This document shows positions 25,675-37,609 of a stretch of DNA of 64,000 nucleotides, in pieces (within the stretch, counting starts at the first letter, position 1; every line of letters begins with the position of its first letter). The translations under genes were made by a program, and so were the position numbers. The stretch spans positions 1-64,000 of the forward strand of contig JAFSYU010000052.1 in the NCBI GenBank assembly GCA_017443595.1, given 5' to 3'. The notes under the pieces are model-generated. The model saw nothing but the letters and a program-made list of their open reading frames with translations, had not been told where the DNA came from and ran no database searches. The stretch comes from Clostridia bacterium (GTDB lineage: Bacteria > Bacillota > Clostridia > Oscillospirales > CAG-272).

Positions 25675-27601
25675 ATATTCATTAAAAGACGTTTTGATTG
25701 AAGCCGGCGTGATTGACTATGATAATATAGTAACGGATGAAGCGTGGATCCCGTCTGCCGCTCACACGCGCAGGATGAAAAAGATATATAAAAAGGAAAA
25801 AGACAGCAAATCCGGCGCGCTTGTAAAAGCGCTTTACGGCGTTGCCGCCGCGGTTCTGCTGTTTATCGTCATTGTTTCCGTCAAGCCTTTGCGTGAGGGA
25901 GCCGCGTCGTTATTTTCCGGTCTGTTCGGCAACGAAGACTCTGATACCGTCACGGCGGATATAACGTCAGAGCCGGATATGACCGATAACGAAGATATTA
26001 TATCAAAGGCAGAAGATAATTCCGGAGTATCAGAGCCGCAGACCGAAAGCGAAGATACGGAAACGGAAGCTGAAACCGAAGCGCCGACCGATGAGGAAGC
26101 TGCGGCAAATATCATAGAAGATATAGTAAATAACGGCTTTACGAAAGAAAAATGGTATGAGCTTAAGTCTTACGATAAAACGGCGTATTTATACTGTATT
26201 GATACGTATTTCAATAAGAAGTGCGATCAGAGCCACAGGACCGTTTACAGCGTGTTCTGCATTGAACTTGCCGCGCCGGAAATAAGGATAAATATGCCGG
26301 AAGTCGCAGAAAGATACGAAAAAATACTGTCCCTTACGTCTGACGTACTGCATAACAAGCCGTATTACGGTTATCACAATGAACTGCAGAAGTTCAGGGA
26401 TGCTATGGAAGAGACGGTATCCCCGCAACTGAGAAAAAGCGATACGTATAAACATCTGTACTATACCGGTCTTATGCTTGAATACCTTGATTACAGCTAT
26501 TACCGCGCCGGCTCTCCCGACACGCCGCCGGAGGAGTATAAACCGGGGACAAAGCTTTTAGCCGAGAACGTCGCGTATCTTAAAGTCCACGGCCTGCAGG
26601 CTTACAGCCATAAGTTTTCGTATGCGGTCGGCCGGTACGACGAAGGGATAGGCGAGCTGCTCGATATGTATTACGCGTCGTCCGACACAAAGGAAAAAGC
26701 CGTTTTAAGCGTCATGCTCGCTCTATGTATACAGTACAATGACAACGAGTACGTATCGCAGATGCAAACCACTCCGTTTTCCGTGTTTTTCGGAGAAGAA
26801 GCCTGCGCGTGTCTGTTGTCCGTGGATATTGATGAGATAAAAGGTTATGACGCAAATACGGATATAAGCAAATACGCGGACTGGATAGACAGATTTACAG
26901 TGTATTTAAAAGAAACGGCGTCCCGATATCCGGAGCAAACTGTAAAGCAAGACAGGAGTACGTGTTATAAAATACTTCAGTATCTTGGATTTGATGATTA
27001 CTATGTCTGCAGCGAATATGAAAGCAGAATAGAGGCGGTATTAAGCGAATTTATCGAACTGTATGACGGCGTCACGGTCGGTTCAGTCAGCGTTGACAAA
27101 AGAGACGAATATTTTTCAAATCAGCCCGGTGACGGAAATCCTTTGCCCGACGCGCTTGTGAAGAAAATAAAAGAGTACGTCCCGGATTACTACCCGGGCT
27201 CGGATGGCGACGGATACCCTCCGTACGAGTTCACGTACAGCACGTTAAAGGGCGATATCGGAACGGCGGACGGCTTGCGCAATAAGTTCAATGAGCTGCT
27301 TGACGACGCGGAGCTCGCCCGGTATATGTCCTTGCATGAAAACGAAAACTGTTTGATCGTTGACGGCGTTGTGTATATGATATGCGATCCGCGTGAGGGC
27401 GGTTACCGCGTATACGCGATCATACAGCCCGGCTCGGTCAGAGTGGTTGAGGAGGGCGACGGATATACGGTCGTCACCGCGGACGTCCGCTGGACGAAAA
27501 GCCGCTCGGAGATCCATACGTTTTATATAAACAAAAACTCTGACAAGATACGTATCAAAAACGACGGCTCGTTCTTTGACGAATATATAAAAACACTCTG
27601 A
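25664..27601 (+). CDS. Putative membrane anti-sigma factor with large outer domain, module 2
   Basis: The 645-residue protein has a 50-residue cytoplasmic part, a transmembrane helix at about 54-72, an acidic Thr/Glu linker (about 90-150) and a long extracytoplasmic region. The sequence after the helix, VKPLREGAASLFSGLFG, resembles that of DUF4367-type anti-sigma proteins. The outer part has helical Tyr-rich sequence and a beta-rich end (YRVYAIIQPGSVRVVEEGDG), without a domain I can name. The overlap with the sigma gene supports a regulatory pair. Confidence 0.72.
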   Translation: MNVKYSLKDVLIEAGVIDYDNIVTDEAWIPSAAHTRRMKKIYKKEKDSKSGALVKALYGVAAAVLLFIVIVSVKPLREGAASLFSGLFGNEDSDTVTADITSEPDMTDNEDIISKAEDNSGVSEPQTESEDTETEAETEAPTDEEAAANIIEDIVNNGFTKEKWYELKSYDKTAYLYCIDTYFNKKCDQSHRTVYSVFCIELAAPEIRINMPEVAERYEKILSLTSDVLHNKPYYGYHNELQKFRDAMEETVSPQLRKSDTYKHLYYTGLMLEYLDYSYYRAGSPDTPPEEYKPGTKLLAENVAYLKVHGLQAYSHKFSYAVGRYDEGIGELLDMYYASSDTKEKAVLSVMLALCIQYNDNEYVSQMQTTPFSVFFGEEACACLLSVDIDEIKGYDANTDISKYADWIDRFTVYLKETASRYPEQTVKQDRSTCYKILQYLGFDDYYVCSEYESRIEAVLSEFIELYDGVTVGSVSVDKRDEYFSNQPGDGNPLPDALVKKIKEYVPDYYPGSDGDGYPPYEFTYSTLKGDIGTADGLRNKFNELLDDAELARYMSLHENENCLIVDGVVYMICDPREGGYRVYAIIQPGSVRVVEEGDGYTVVTADVRWTKSRSEIHTFYINKNSDKIRIKNDGSFFDEYIKTL

Positions 27602-27635
27602 AATGTAAATTTCGCGTATTATTACATTATCACGG

Positions 27636-27664
27636 TTGACAAATATAAGAATTAAGGGTATAAT
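27636..27664 (+). promoter_or_regulatory. SigA-type promoter for the following membrane protein gene
   Basis: TTGACA, 17 bp, TATAAT, 30 bp before the ATG. It shows that the gene is not simply part of the ECF operon. Confidence 0.8.
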
Positions 27665-27693
27665 TATGTAAAATCCAAACAAAAAGGTTGTTT

Positions 27694-29097
27694 ATGCGAA
27701 AAAGGGATCTTATAGCGGACGCGTTTTTTGAGGGCGTTTCCGCGTTTTCGGAAAAGAGCGGGGCAAGAGGCTTTGACAGCCGCGCGGAATATTCCGGACC
27801 GAGAAAAAAAGGCGATCTTACAAAAATGATATGTATCGCCTCATATGCGGATTACGATATTGAATACGTTTATACAGCCGTCGGCGGTATAAGCTTTTGC
27901 AGCGTTTTCAGCTTCAGGATAATTTTTGACCGCAGTATGCCGTACGTAAAATATTCCCCGTACGATATAATGTATAAGATCGACGATACGAATTTCCGCT
28001 GTTACACGTTTTCTTATATTGAATCACCGGAAAAAATGAAGCAGGTCATAACGGCGCTTGAGCCGGAGCTTTCGGATCTGTTGCCGAAGCTTAACGCTCT
28101 GTGCCAGAGAAAAGCCGATATGTCCGATATTTTCGATAAATTTTCGGACGGCGTGAACGCTCATTACGGCAGAGATATATTCCGCGCCGCGGACGCGGAC
28201 GACGAGGATTTTGAGCATTTTATAGAATCGTATTACGTTGTTGACGATGCTTTCTACGTGTCAAAGCCGTACGCGCAGTTTTTGCGCGGAGATTATAACT
28301 CTGCTTATAACGGTATGCGACGGATAAAAAACAAGTCTTATTATCAGATACGACTCATGTCGTTTATAGCGTCGCTCGATCACAGGTACGAAGCCGTACC
28401 TGAGGACTGTGACACGACGGGAGAAGCCGTTTTCTCAAATAAAACGCAGGTGGTACGCACGGTTATCGCGGCGCTTCTGCTTCTGTTGCCGTGCGCGGCG
28501 GCGCTTGCCGGAATACATTATCTGTCTTCCGCGCTCATTTACAGAGGCGCTTTGTGGTCGGACGCGTGGTTTTTCCTACAGGCTTTGAGGTACGTTTCTT
28601 CTTCCGTGATACCCGCTTTCGTTTTCAGCTGGTACTGCAGAGGCGTGACTCTTATATTTTTCAAGCCTGAGCGGCGCAAATATCTTTCCGCGCTTGACCG
28701 TATAACCGTTAACAAGCGCAGGACCGGCTGTCTGTCTGTCGCCGCGGGCGCGATAACGGCAATGCTCGTCATATCCGTCGTTATCACCGCCAACTCATAC
28801 GCCGCGTTTTATGACGACGGGCTGCGCCTGCCGTCCGAGACTTCGCTTTTTTCAAGCGACAATTACGCTTATTCCGACGTTGAAAAACTCGTCTGCGCGG
28901 AAGGCTCGTATAATATTTACGGCATATACGTTCCCGGTGAACAGTATATAATAGAGCTTAAAAACGGCAAACAGTATATTCTTTCGTACGAGGTTACGGG
29001 CAGCATAGTAAAAGAGAAAATAATACCGGTCTTGGAAGAAAAAGGCGTGCCGACAGTCACCGTGCACGACGCGGACGATATTGATTTTATACCGTAA
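27694..29097 (+). CDS. Membrane protein of unknown function
   Basis: The 467-residue protein has a soluble N-terminal region of about 240 residues, then three hydrophobic helices (about 250-275, 295-320 and 345-370), and a C-terminal extracytoplasmic domain with an IYGIYVPGEQYIIEL strand pattern. A basic loop PERRKYLSALDRI lies between helices two and three. No family could be recognised. I use the ATG preceded by AAAAAGG rather than the TTG 6 bp upstream. Confidence 0.65.
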   Translation: MRKRDLIADAFFEGVSAFSEKSGARGFDSRAEYSGPRKKGDLTKMICIASYADYDIEYVYTAVGGISFCSVFSFRIIFDRSMPYVKYSPYDIMYKIDDTNFRCYTFSYIESPEKMKQVITALEPELSDLLPKLNALCQRKADMSDIFDKFSDGVNAHYGRDIFRAADADDEDFEHFIESYYVVDDAFYVSKPYAQFLRGDYNSAYNGMRRIKNKSYYQIRLMSFIASLDHRYEAVPEDCDTTGEAVFSNKTQVVRTVIAALLLLLPCAAALAGIHYLSSALIYRGALWSDAWFFLQALRYVSSSVIPAFVFSWYCRGVTLIFFKPERRKYLSALDRITVNKRRTGCLSVAAGAITAMLVISVVITANSYAAFYDDGLRLPSETSLFSSDNYAYSDVEKLVCAEGSYNIYGIYVPGEQYIIELKNGKQYILSYEVTGSIVKEKIIPVLEEKGVPTVTVHDADDIDFIP

Positions 29098-29133
29098 AAA
29101 ACGGCTTTCCGCAATCGGAAAGCCGGATTTTTT
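29096..29133. terminator. Bidirectional terminator
   Basis: Perfect 10-bp stem CGGCTTTCCG/CGGAAAGCCG with loop CAAT, with an A run on the left and GATTTTTT on the right. It separates two converging genes. Confidence 0.85.
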
Positions 29134-29629
29134 ATTCCATTACCGCGTTTATAAGCTGGCAGTACATATTCTTGCCTTCAAAATAAGTATCGAACACGCC
29201 CGTCACGGTTATCTCCGTATCCAATTCCGGATATTCGTCCGGAAATTTTTTTTCGTCAGCCAAAACGAATTCTATACCCTGCGAACAGCACGCCGTCGCG
29301 TCCGCTATGATACAGGCAAAATAGTATCTGTCGTCTCCTTTTGCGTACGCAAAGCTGCCGCGCATTTTTACCGTTTTTCCCAAATATTCATCCGGGTAAA
29401 CGGTCATATTGTAAACCTCGGAATATACCATGGTTGAGCTGAGCACGGTAAGATCCACGTCAACGCCGGATACCGCGCCGGTTTCCGCTTCCGTATCCGA
29501 TCCGGCGTACGCCGCCGTATCTGCCGGCTGATCCGCAGTCTTTGACGTATCGCCTGTCTTTGTTACCGTACAGCCGAATACGGACAGGCATATTGAAAGT
29601 ATTATAAATATACACAGCGCTCTTTTCAT
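29132..29629 (-). CDS. Lipoprotein of the zinc-type ABC operon, OB-fold-like
   Basis: The 165-residue lipoprotein has lipobox FGC near residue 20, a Thr/Ala/Asp linker, and a compact beta domain: VYPDEYLGKTVKMRGSF, YYFACIIADATACCSQGIEF and TEITVTGVFDTYFEGKNMY. The strand order and GxxVxxxGxF turns suggest an OB-like fold. A Cys-Cys pair and a nearby acidic patch could bind metal, but this is inference. The ATG overlaps the permease stop codon (ATGA) and is preceded by AGAGGTG, so it belongs to the metal importer operon. Longer in-frame starts would lose the signal peptide. Confidence 0.8.
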   Translation of the reverse strand: MKRALCIFIILSICLSVFGCTVTKTGDTSKTADQPADTAAYAGSDTEAETGAVSGVDVDLTVLSSTMVYSEVYNMTVYPDEYLGKTVKMRGSFAYAKGDDRYYFACIIADATACCSQGIEFVLADEKKFPDEYPELDTEITVTGVFDTYFEGKNMYCQLINAVME

Positions 29630-30477
29630 TTTGCACCTCTTTTTATAAGACTTATTACGGAAAATACCGCGAACGTAACTATATCGACCGCAACGATTGT
29701 GGAGCCGACCGGCGTTCCGGCTAAAACGGATATAAGCATTCCCGTAAGCGCGCAGAACACGGAAAGGACCGCCGAGCATATCGTGACCGACCTGAAGCTC
29801 TTGAACACCCTCATGGCTGATAAAGCCGGGAATATGACGAGAGCGGAGATGAGCAGAGAACCGACAAGATTCATTGCCAAAACGATTATCACCGCTGTCA
29901 CCACCGCTATTATAAGGTTGTATACGCCCGCTTTTGTCCCGGCGGATCTTGCAAACGTCTCGTCAAACGTCACGCAAAAGATCTTGTTGTAAAACAGTAT
30001 GAATATTATTATAACCGCGGCGGAAAGCGCGCAGCAGAGGATCACGTCCGTTTTGCCGAGAGTCAGAATCGAAGTCGAACCGAAAAGCGTTGAGCATACG
30101 TCGCCCGACAGATTGCTTGATTTTGCAAAAATGTTCATCAACAGATATCCTACGGCAAGCGCGCCGACGGATATCATGGCGACCGCAGCGTCGCCTTTTA
30201 TTTTTGCGTTGGCGCCCGTACGCAGCAAAAGCACCGCGCAGATAACCGTCACCGCCAAAACGAGCGGCATATTGTTTGTCAGATTGAGCACCGCGGCTAT
30301 CGCCATTGCTCCGAAAGCAACGTGAGACAGCCCGTCGCCGATAAACGAAAAGCGTTTAAGCACGAGCGTGACGCCGAGAAGGGAAGAACACAAAGCGATA
30401 AGCGTACCTACTATCAGCGCGTATCTCACGAACGGATACTGCAGATAAAGGGAGAGCTTGGATAAGATCTCAGTCAT
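29626..30477 (-). CDS. Metal ABC transporter permease, ZnuB/AdcB family
   Basis: The 283-residue ABC-3 family permease has about eight membrane helices. The typical ALVVGTLIAL-like opening, GDGLSHVAFGAMA near residue 50-62 and the late LLISALVIFPALSAM segment fit zinc or manganese importers. It forms the membrane channel with the ATPase encoded upstream (8-bp overlap) and the binding lipoprotein. Metal choice cannot be read from the permease; zinc is favoured by family. Confidence 0.93.
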   Translation of the reverse strand: MTEILSKLSLYLQYPFVRYALIVGTLIALCSSLLGVTLVLKRFSFIGDGLSHVAFGAMAIAAVLNLTNNMPLVLAVTVICAVLLLRTGANAKIKGDAAVAMISVGALAVGYLLMNIFAKSSNLSGDVCSTLFGSTSILTLGKTDVILCCALSAAVIIIFILFYNKIFCVTFDETFARSAGTKAGVYNLIIAVVTAVIIVLAMNLVGSLLISALVIFPALSAMRVFKSFRSVTICSAVLSVFCALTGMLISVLAGTPVGSTIVAVDIVTFAVFSVISLIKRGAK

Positions 30478-31177
30478 TGCCGCCTCCCGGCATAAAGCCC
30501 TTTGATAAGACGTTTTTAACGTATTCGTCTCTATTGCCGAAAAATACCGTCTCGCCTATATGAAGCAGTTTGTCCGCGTACTTTAAAGCTGACGCAACGT
30601 CGTGAGACACCATCAAAACCGTTATCTTATCCTCTTTGTTTATTTTGTTTATAAGCCCGTACATCTCGGCAGACGCCATGGGGTCAAGAGCCGCGGCGGG
30701 CTCGTCAAGCAAAATCATTTTTCTTGCCGCGCAAAGCGCTCTTGCAAGAAGAACGCGCTGCTGCTGACCGCCGGACAGCTCTCTGTAGCATCTTTTTTTA
30801 AGTGCGGATAATCCCGTTTTTTCAATGTTCGATTCAGCCGTCTGTTTTTCTTCTCTGTTGTAAAACGGGCGCATTCCGGCTCTGCTCTGACAGCCGGATA
30901 AAACAATTTCCCATACGGACGCGGGAAAATCGCGCTGTATATCCGTCTGCTGCGGCAGATAGCCTATTTCCGTGTGCTTAACGCCGTCGCCCTCCGTTAT
31001 AGTTCCCGCGGCGTGCGGCAAAAGTCCCAGTATCGCTTTTATAAGCGTGCTTTTGCCGGAGCCGTTTTCGCCGGTTATACAGACGTAATCTCCCTGTTCT
31101 ATGTCAAAATTTATGTTTTCCGCTATTATTCTGCCTTCGTAGCCGAGGCTGACGCCGCGGCAGCTCAAAACCGACAT
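30470..31177 (-). CDS. Metal ABC transporter ATP-binding protein, ZnuC/AdcC family
   Basis: The 235-residue ATPase has Walker A GENGSGKST (about 38-46), Q-loop YLPQQTDI, signature ELSGGQQQR, Walker B MILLDEPAAALD and the switch His in VMVSHD. It powers metal import through the adjacent permease. Its start lies 10 bp after the binding protein stop. The C-terminal extension with NRDEYVKNVLSKGF is normal for the family. Confidence 0.95.
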   Translation of the reverse strand: MSVLSCRGVSLGYEGRIIAENINFDIEQGDYVCITGENGSGKSTLIKAILGLLPHAAGTITEGDGVKHTEIGYLPQQTDIQRDFPASVWEIVLSGCQSRAGMRPFYNREEKQTAESNIEKTGLSALKKRCYRELSGGQQQRVLLARALCAARKMILLDEPAAALDPMASAEMYGLINKINKEDKITVLMVSHDVASALKYADKLLHIGETVFFGNRDEYVKNVLSKGFMPGGGND

Positions 31178-31187
31178 TTTTTATCTC

Positions 31188-32168
31188 CTATTCAAGCGCC
31201 GTTTTAAGCGCCGTAAGATTTTTTTCCATAACGGACAGATACGTTACGCCCGCGGCAACGTCGGATGACGTCGTTGACTGCATTGAATCAAACGTGACCA
31301 CGTTTATATTCTCCGACTTTGCGGCGGTTTTTATCGTATCCGCAATTTTTCCGTCCGAGCTTTCAATTTTGCATATGGTTTTAAGTGAAAGCTCGTCTAC
31401 CTTGCCGGATAGGAACGTTATAGTCTCAAAGCTCGCTTCGCTTTCCGCGGAGCAGCCGATGAACGCGGCGTAATAGTCAAGTCCGTAGTCTTTTATCATA
31501 TATACAAACGGGAACCTGTCGCCGAACAGAAGCGTTTTTACGCTTGAGCCGTCGACCGCTTTTTTGTATTCGGTATCAAGCGAATTCAGCTTGCTTACGT
31601 AAGCGGCGGCGTTTTCCTCATAAACCTTTTTATTGTCTTTGTCAAGCTCGCATAACGTCTTGCATATGGTATCACACAGCTTGGCGGCGTTTTTTAAGGA
31701 GAGCCAGATATGCTCGTCATATTCTTCTTCCTCTTCTTCCTCCTCTTCGCCTTCTTCCTCTTCTTCAGCCTGCATACCTTCTTTGATCTCTTCCTTCAAT
31801 ACGTCGTCTCCCAGCGCTTCAAGCAGGTTCAGGGCTTTTATATCCTTGTTTTCCTCTTTTGAAAGCAGCTTTTGCAGCCACACGTCGGATTCGCCGCCGG
31901 TGTATATCAGAAGATCGCAGTCGGATATTTTTATAATATCGTCCGCGGCGGGCTGATAGCTGTGAAGGTCCACGCCGTTGTCAAGCAGAAGCGTAAGATC
32001 GTAGTTATTCTTAAGCTTTTCGCCTATTATCTGCCTTGTCCAGTCATACTGCGGGAATATGGTAACTACTACTTTTATTTTGCCGTTTTGCGCCGTATTT
32101 ATAACACAGCCGGTCAGCATGACCGCTGAAAGCACGGCGCATAAAAGAATTGAAATTATTTTTTTCAT
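31188..32168 (-). CDS. Zinc-type ABC transporter substrate-binding lipoprotein with polyglutamate loop
   Basis: The 326-residue cluster A-I binding protein has lipobox LTGC at Cys21 and metal-site His69 in VDLHSYQP and His153 in DEHIWLS. Between them, where ZnuA/AdcA proteins usually carry a His-rich loop, residues 135-149 are 14 glutamates and one glycine. The third position reads GDRFPF instead of the usual H-containing motif, as in a clostridial subgroup with YYAAFIGCSAESEASFET. It delivers metal, most likely zinc, to the permease. The acidic loop may bind or buffer cations. Confidence 0.92.
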   Translation of the reverse strand: MKKIISILLCAVLSAVMLTGCVINTAQNGKIKVVVTIFPQYDWTRQIIGEKLKNNYDLTLLLDNGVDLHSYQPAADDIIKISDCDLLIYTGGESDVWLQKLLSKEENKDIKALNLLEALGDDVLKEEIKEGMQAEEEEEGEEEEEEEEEYDEHIWLSLKNAAKLCDTICKTLCELDKDNKKVYEENAAAYVSKLNSLDTEYKKAVDGSSVKTLLFGDRFPFVYMIKDYGLDYYAAFIGCSAESEASFETITFLSGKVDELSLKTICKIESSDGKIADTIKTAAKSENINVVTFDSMQSTTSSDVAAGVTYLSVMEKNLTALKTALE

Positions 32169-32250
32169 AACAAAAAACCTCCGAAATTAAATAAGAATAC
32201 CAAAAATATGCGCGAAAAAAGCGCAGGAAAATATTATTTGTGATCCTTAT

Positions 32251-32544
32251 TCAATTCAGAAGTTTAACGCGTAAAGATACCGGTGTTGATATACCGGAAA
32301 AAATATGAAAAGCGCGGATAATACGTGAAAAAGTACCGCGCATCAAAAAGCAGACGGATAAAACGGCGGTAAGGCACAGCGTTCCTATAAACGTGCGGCA
32401 AACCGCTATAGCCGCGCATACGGGGCAGTGTTCGCCCGTGCAGTGATGGTCCGCTTCGTGGACAATAAACGAAACGGAGGCGAAAAACGTGCATAAAACG
32501 GCAAGCGCCAAAAAAGCGGAAAGCAATTTTCTGCCTTTATGCAT
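32251..32544 (-). CDS. Small membrane protein with His/Cys metal-like motif
   Basis: The 97-residue protein has two hydrophobic helices (about 8-26 and 47-68). The segment between them, HEADHHCTGEHCPVCAAI, holds four His and three Cys and should face the outside. Similar small proteins occur beside zinc importers in Firmicutes, which suggests metal binding or sensing; this is inferred from residues and location. I chose the ATG after GAGGTG instead of the GTG 9 bp upstream. It lies between the ACT gene and the binding protein gene. Confidence 0.72.
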   Translation of the reverse strand: MHKGRKLLSAFLALAVLCTFFASVSFIVHEADHHCTGEHCPVCAAIAVCRTFIGTLCLTAVLSVCFLMRGTFSRIIRAFHIFSGISTPVSLRVKLLN

Positions 32545-32579
32545 GTTTATCACCTCTTTTCTTAATTTATGTAAAGATA

Positions 32580-32984
32580 TCAGTTGAATCCGTTGTCTTT
32601 AAGCAGAGCGTCGGCTTTTTTCGGATCGTCAACGCGTAAAACAACGCTTGCAAGATCCTTTGACTGCGGCGTGGAAAAGCCGTAAACGTATTCAACGGAA
32701 ATGCCGTTCAAATAAAGCACCTTTAATACCTCGGTAAGGCCGCCCGGTCTGTCCTCAAGATTGATGCAGATAACGTCGCCTATAGATACGGTCATGCGGC
32801 TGTTGCGCAGCTCGTCCGCGACGGTCTCCGCGTCGTCAACGATTATACGCAAGATGCCGAAATCCGTAGCGTCAGCGATAGACAATGCGTAAATGTTTAC
32901 GCCCAGGTCCGCTATCGTTTCCGTAACGTGCGCCAATTTGCCCGTCTTGTTTTCAACAAAGATTGATAGTTGTTTTGCGATCAT
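32580..32984 (-). CDS. Tandem ACT domain protein
   Basis: The 134-residue protein consists of two ACT domains: IAKQLSIFVENKTGKLAHVT at the start and VICINLEDRPGGLTEVLKVL from about 72. Proteins of this form are common in Clostridia and may sense amino acids; no ligand is known for this one. It lies 11 bp downstream of obg in the ligA operon. An AGGT-type ribosome site precedes the ATG. Confidence 0.9.
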   Translation of the reverse strand: MIAKQLSIFVENKTGKLAHVTETIADLGVNIYALSIADATDFGILRIIVDDAETVADELRNSRMTVSIGDVICINLEDRPGGLTEVLKVLYLNGISVEYVYGFSTPQSKDLASVVLRVDDPKKADALLKDNGFN

Positions 32985-32995
32985 AATGTATTACC

Positions 32996-34269
32996 TCATT
33001 TAACGTATTCATATTCAAAGCCGTACAGGCTTACCACGTCTCCGTCGCAGACGCCCTGCGCCTCCATCTGATCGTAAATGCCGTATTTACGCAGCATTTT
33101 ATCAAAGTAGGCCATGGACTCCCTGTCGTCAAAGTTTATCCTGCCCATAAGCTTGTACAGCCACGCGCCTTCCACGTTCCAGACGCCTTCGTCCTTTGTG
33201 ACGGTGACCTCCGGCGTATCCTCCGGTTTTATATCGTCCTCTTCCGTGTATTCTGCTTCGTATACGGTGAGCGGCGGCAGCTTGTCAAGCTCCGTTTTTA
33301 CAAATCTTATGAGTTCTTTTATGCCTTCTCCGGTAGCTGCCGATATATATAACAGCGATCTGCCGGTCCCGGCAACGTATTTTTCAAAAGCATCCACGTC
33401 CACCGAGTTTTTATCAAGCGCGTCCGCTTTGTTGGCGACTACTATCTGCGGACGCGACGCGAGCTCGGGCGAATATTTATAAAGCTCATCGTCTATGGCT
33501 TTCAGATCGTCTATGACGTTTCTGCCCTCGGACTGGGAAATATCAACTAAGTGTAAAAGCAGTCTGCAGCGGTCTATATGACGCAGAAAATCGTGCCCGA
33601 GCCCCGCGCCGTCCGACGCGCCTTCTATAAGCCCGGGTATGTCCGCGCAGACAAACGCGCTTTCATCCACGGGTACGACGCCCAGATTCGGCGAGAGGGT
33701 AGTGAAGTGATAATCCGCTATCTTCGGTCTTGCCGCCGATATCTGCGAGAGAAGCGATGATTTTCCGACGCTCGGCATTCCGATAAGGCCTACGTCCGCT
33801 ATCATTTTAAGCTCGAGTATTACCTCTTTTTCCGGGCCGTCTATGCCGTTTTTGGCAAAACGCGGTATTTGTCTTGTCGGTGTGGCAAAATGCTTGTTGC
33901 CCCAGCCGCCTTTCCCGCCGCGCAGGCATATGAACGGCTCGTCGTCGGATAAGTCTTTTATTACTTTTCCCGTAGCCGCGTCGCGAATTACCGTGCCTTT
34001 GGGAACTTTAATTATAAGATCCGCTCCGTTTTTGCCGTGAAATTTCGCGCCGGCGCCGTTGCCGCCGTTTTCTGCCACGTATTTTCTTTTGTATCTGAAA
34101 TCAATAAGCGTGTCCTTGCCGACCTCGGCTTGAAAGACAATATTGCCGCCGCGGCCTCCGTCGCCGCCGTCCGGTCCGCCCTTGGCGACGTATTTTTCGC
34201 GTCTGAAAGATACGCAGCCGTTGCCGCCGTTTCCGGCTTTTATATAGATCTTAACGTAATCTGAAAACA

Positions 34270-34270
<1 letters not shown>
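32996..34270 (-). CDS. obg: GTPase Obg/CgtA
   Basis: Essential GTPase of ribosome assembly and stress control. The glycine-rich Obg domain spans about 1-158 (GNGGNGCVSFRREKYV, GGDGGRGG, GGKGGWGNKHF). The G domain has G1 GMPSVGKSS, G3 DIPGLIEGA and G4 VANKAD. A C-terminal OCT domain follows (about 350-424). Length 424 residues is standard for Firmicutes. Its start overlaps the ligA stop by one base (TAATG). Confidence 0.97.
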
Positions 34271-37096
<2,826 letters not shown>

Positions 37097-37127
37097 ATTT
37101 TTTCTCCTATTATCCCTATTTTACGCT

Positions 37128-37156
37128 ATTATATTATAAATTTATGCAGAATTCAA
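37128..37156 (-). promoter_or_regulatory. SigA-type promoter for the MBL-ligA-obg operon
   Basis: Minus-strand TTGAAT, 17 bp, TATAAT, 32 bp before the first ATG. Confidence 0.75.
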
Positions 37157-37185
37157 GTATCTGCTTAAAAAAATTATGAAAAGTA

Positions 37186-37214
37186 TTGACAAATAATATG
37201 CCTTGTGGTATCAT
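37186..37214 (+). promoter_or_regulatory. SigA-type promoter for the GntR-ABC operon
   Basis: TTGACA, 17 bp, TATCAT. The following AACATAGCAACACAACAAAG could include the operator of the GntR repressor, but no clear inverted repeat is seen. Confidence 0.7.
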
Positions 37215-37251
37215 TGTATTAACATAGCAACACAACAAAGGAGGAGACGTT

Positions 37252-37605
37252 ATGTATATCCCGGACAGCCGCCCTGTATACGTTCAGCTTATAGACAGGA
37301 TATATACAATGGTTTTATCCGGTCAGTATCCGCCGGGCGCCAAACTGCCGACGGTGCGGGAGCTTGCGGAGCTGATGCAGGCAAATCCGAACACGGTGCA
37401 GAAAGCGTTATACTATCTTGAAGAGCAGAAGCTCATCTACACTCAGCGCACGGTCGGCAAATTCATAACGGAAGACAAAGACGTGATAGAACGGGCAAGA
37501 GGATCGCTGGCGCGTGCATATATTATTGAATTTTTTCAAAAAATGTATATGATAGGCATTGACGTGCCGGAAGCAAAAAAAATGATCAGCGAAAAGGAGG
37601 ATTAA
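37252..37605 (+). CDS. GntR-family regulator, YtrA type
   Basis: The 117-residue protein has a GntR winged helix: RPVYVQLIDRIYTMVLSGQY, PPGAKLPTVRELAELMQANP, NTVQKALYYLEEQKLIYTQR and a short C-terminal helix. The lack of a large effector domain marks the YtrA subfamily, which normally represses a linked ABC transporter. Here it precedes an ABC ATPase and a permease by 4 bp. GGAGGA ribosome site. Confidence 0.92.
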   Translation: MYIPDSRPVYVQLIDRIYTMVLSGQYPPGAKLPTVRELAELMQANPNTVQKALYYLEEQKLIYTQRTVGKFITEDKDVIERARGSLARAYIIEFFQKMYMIGIDVPEAKKMISEKED

Positions 37606-37609
37606 GAAC

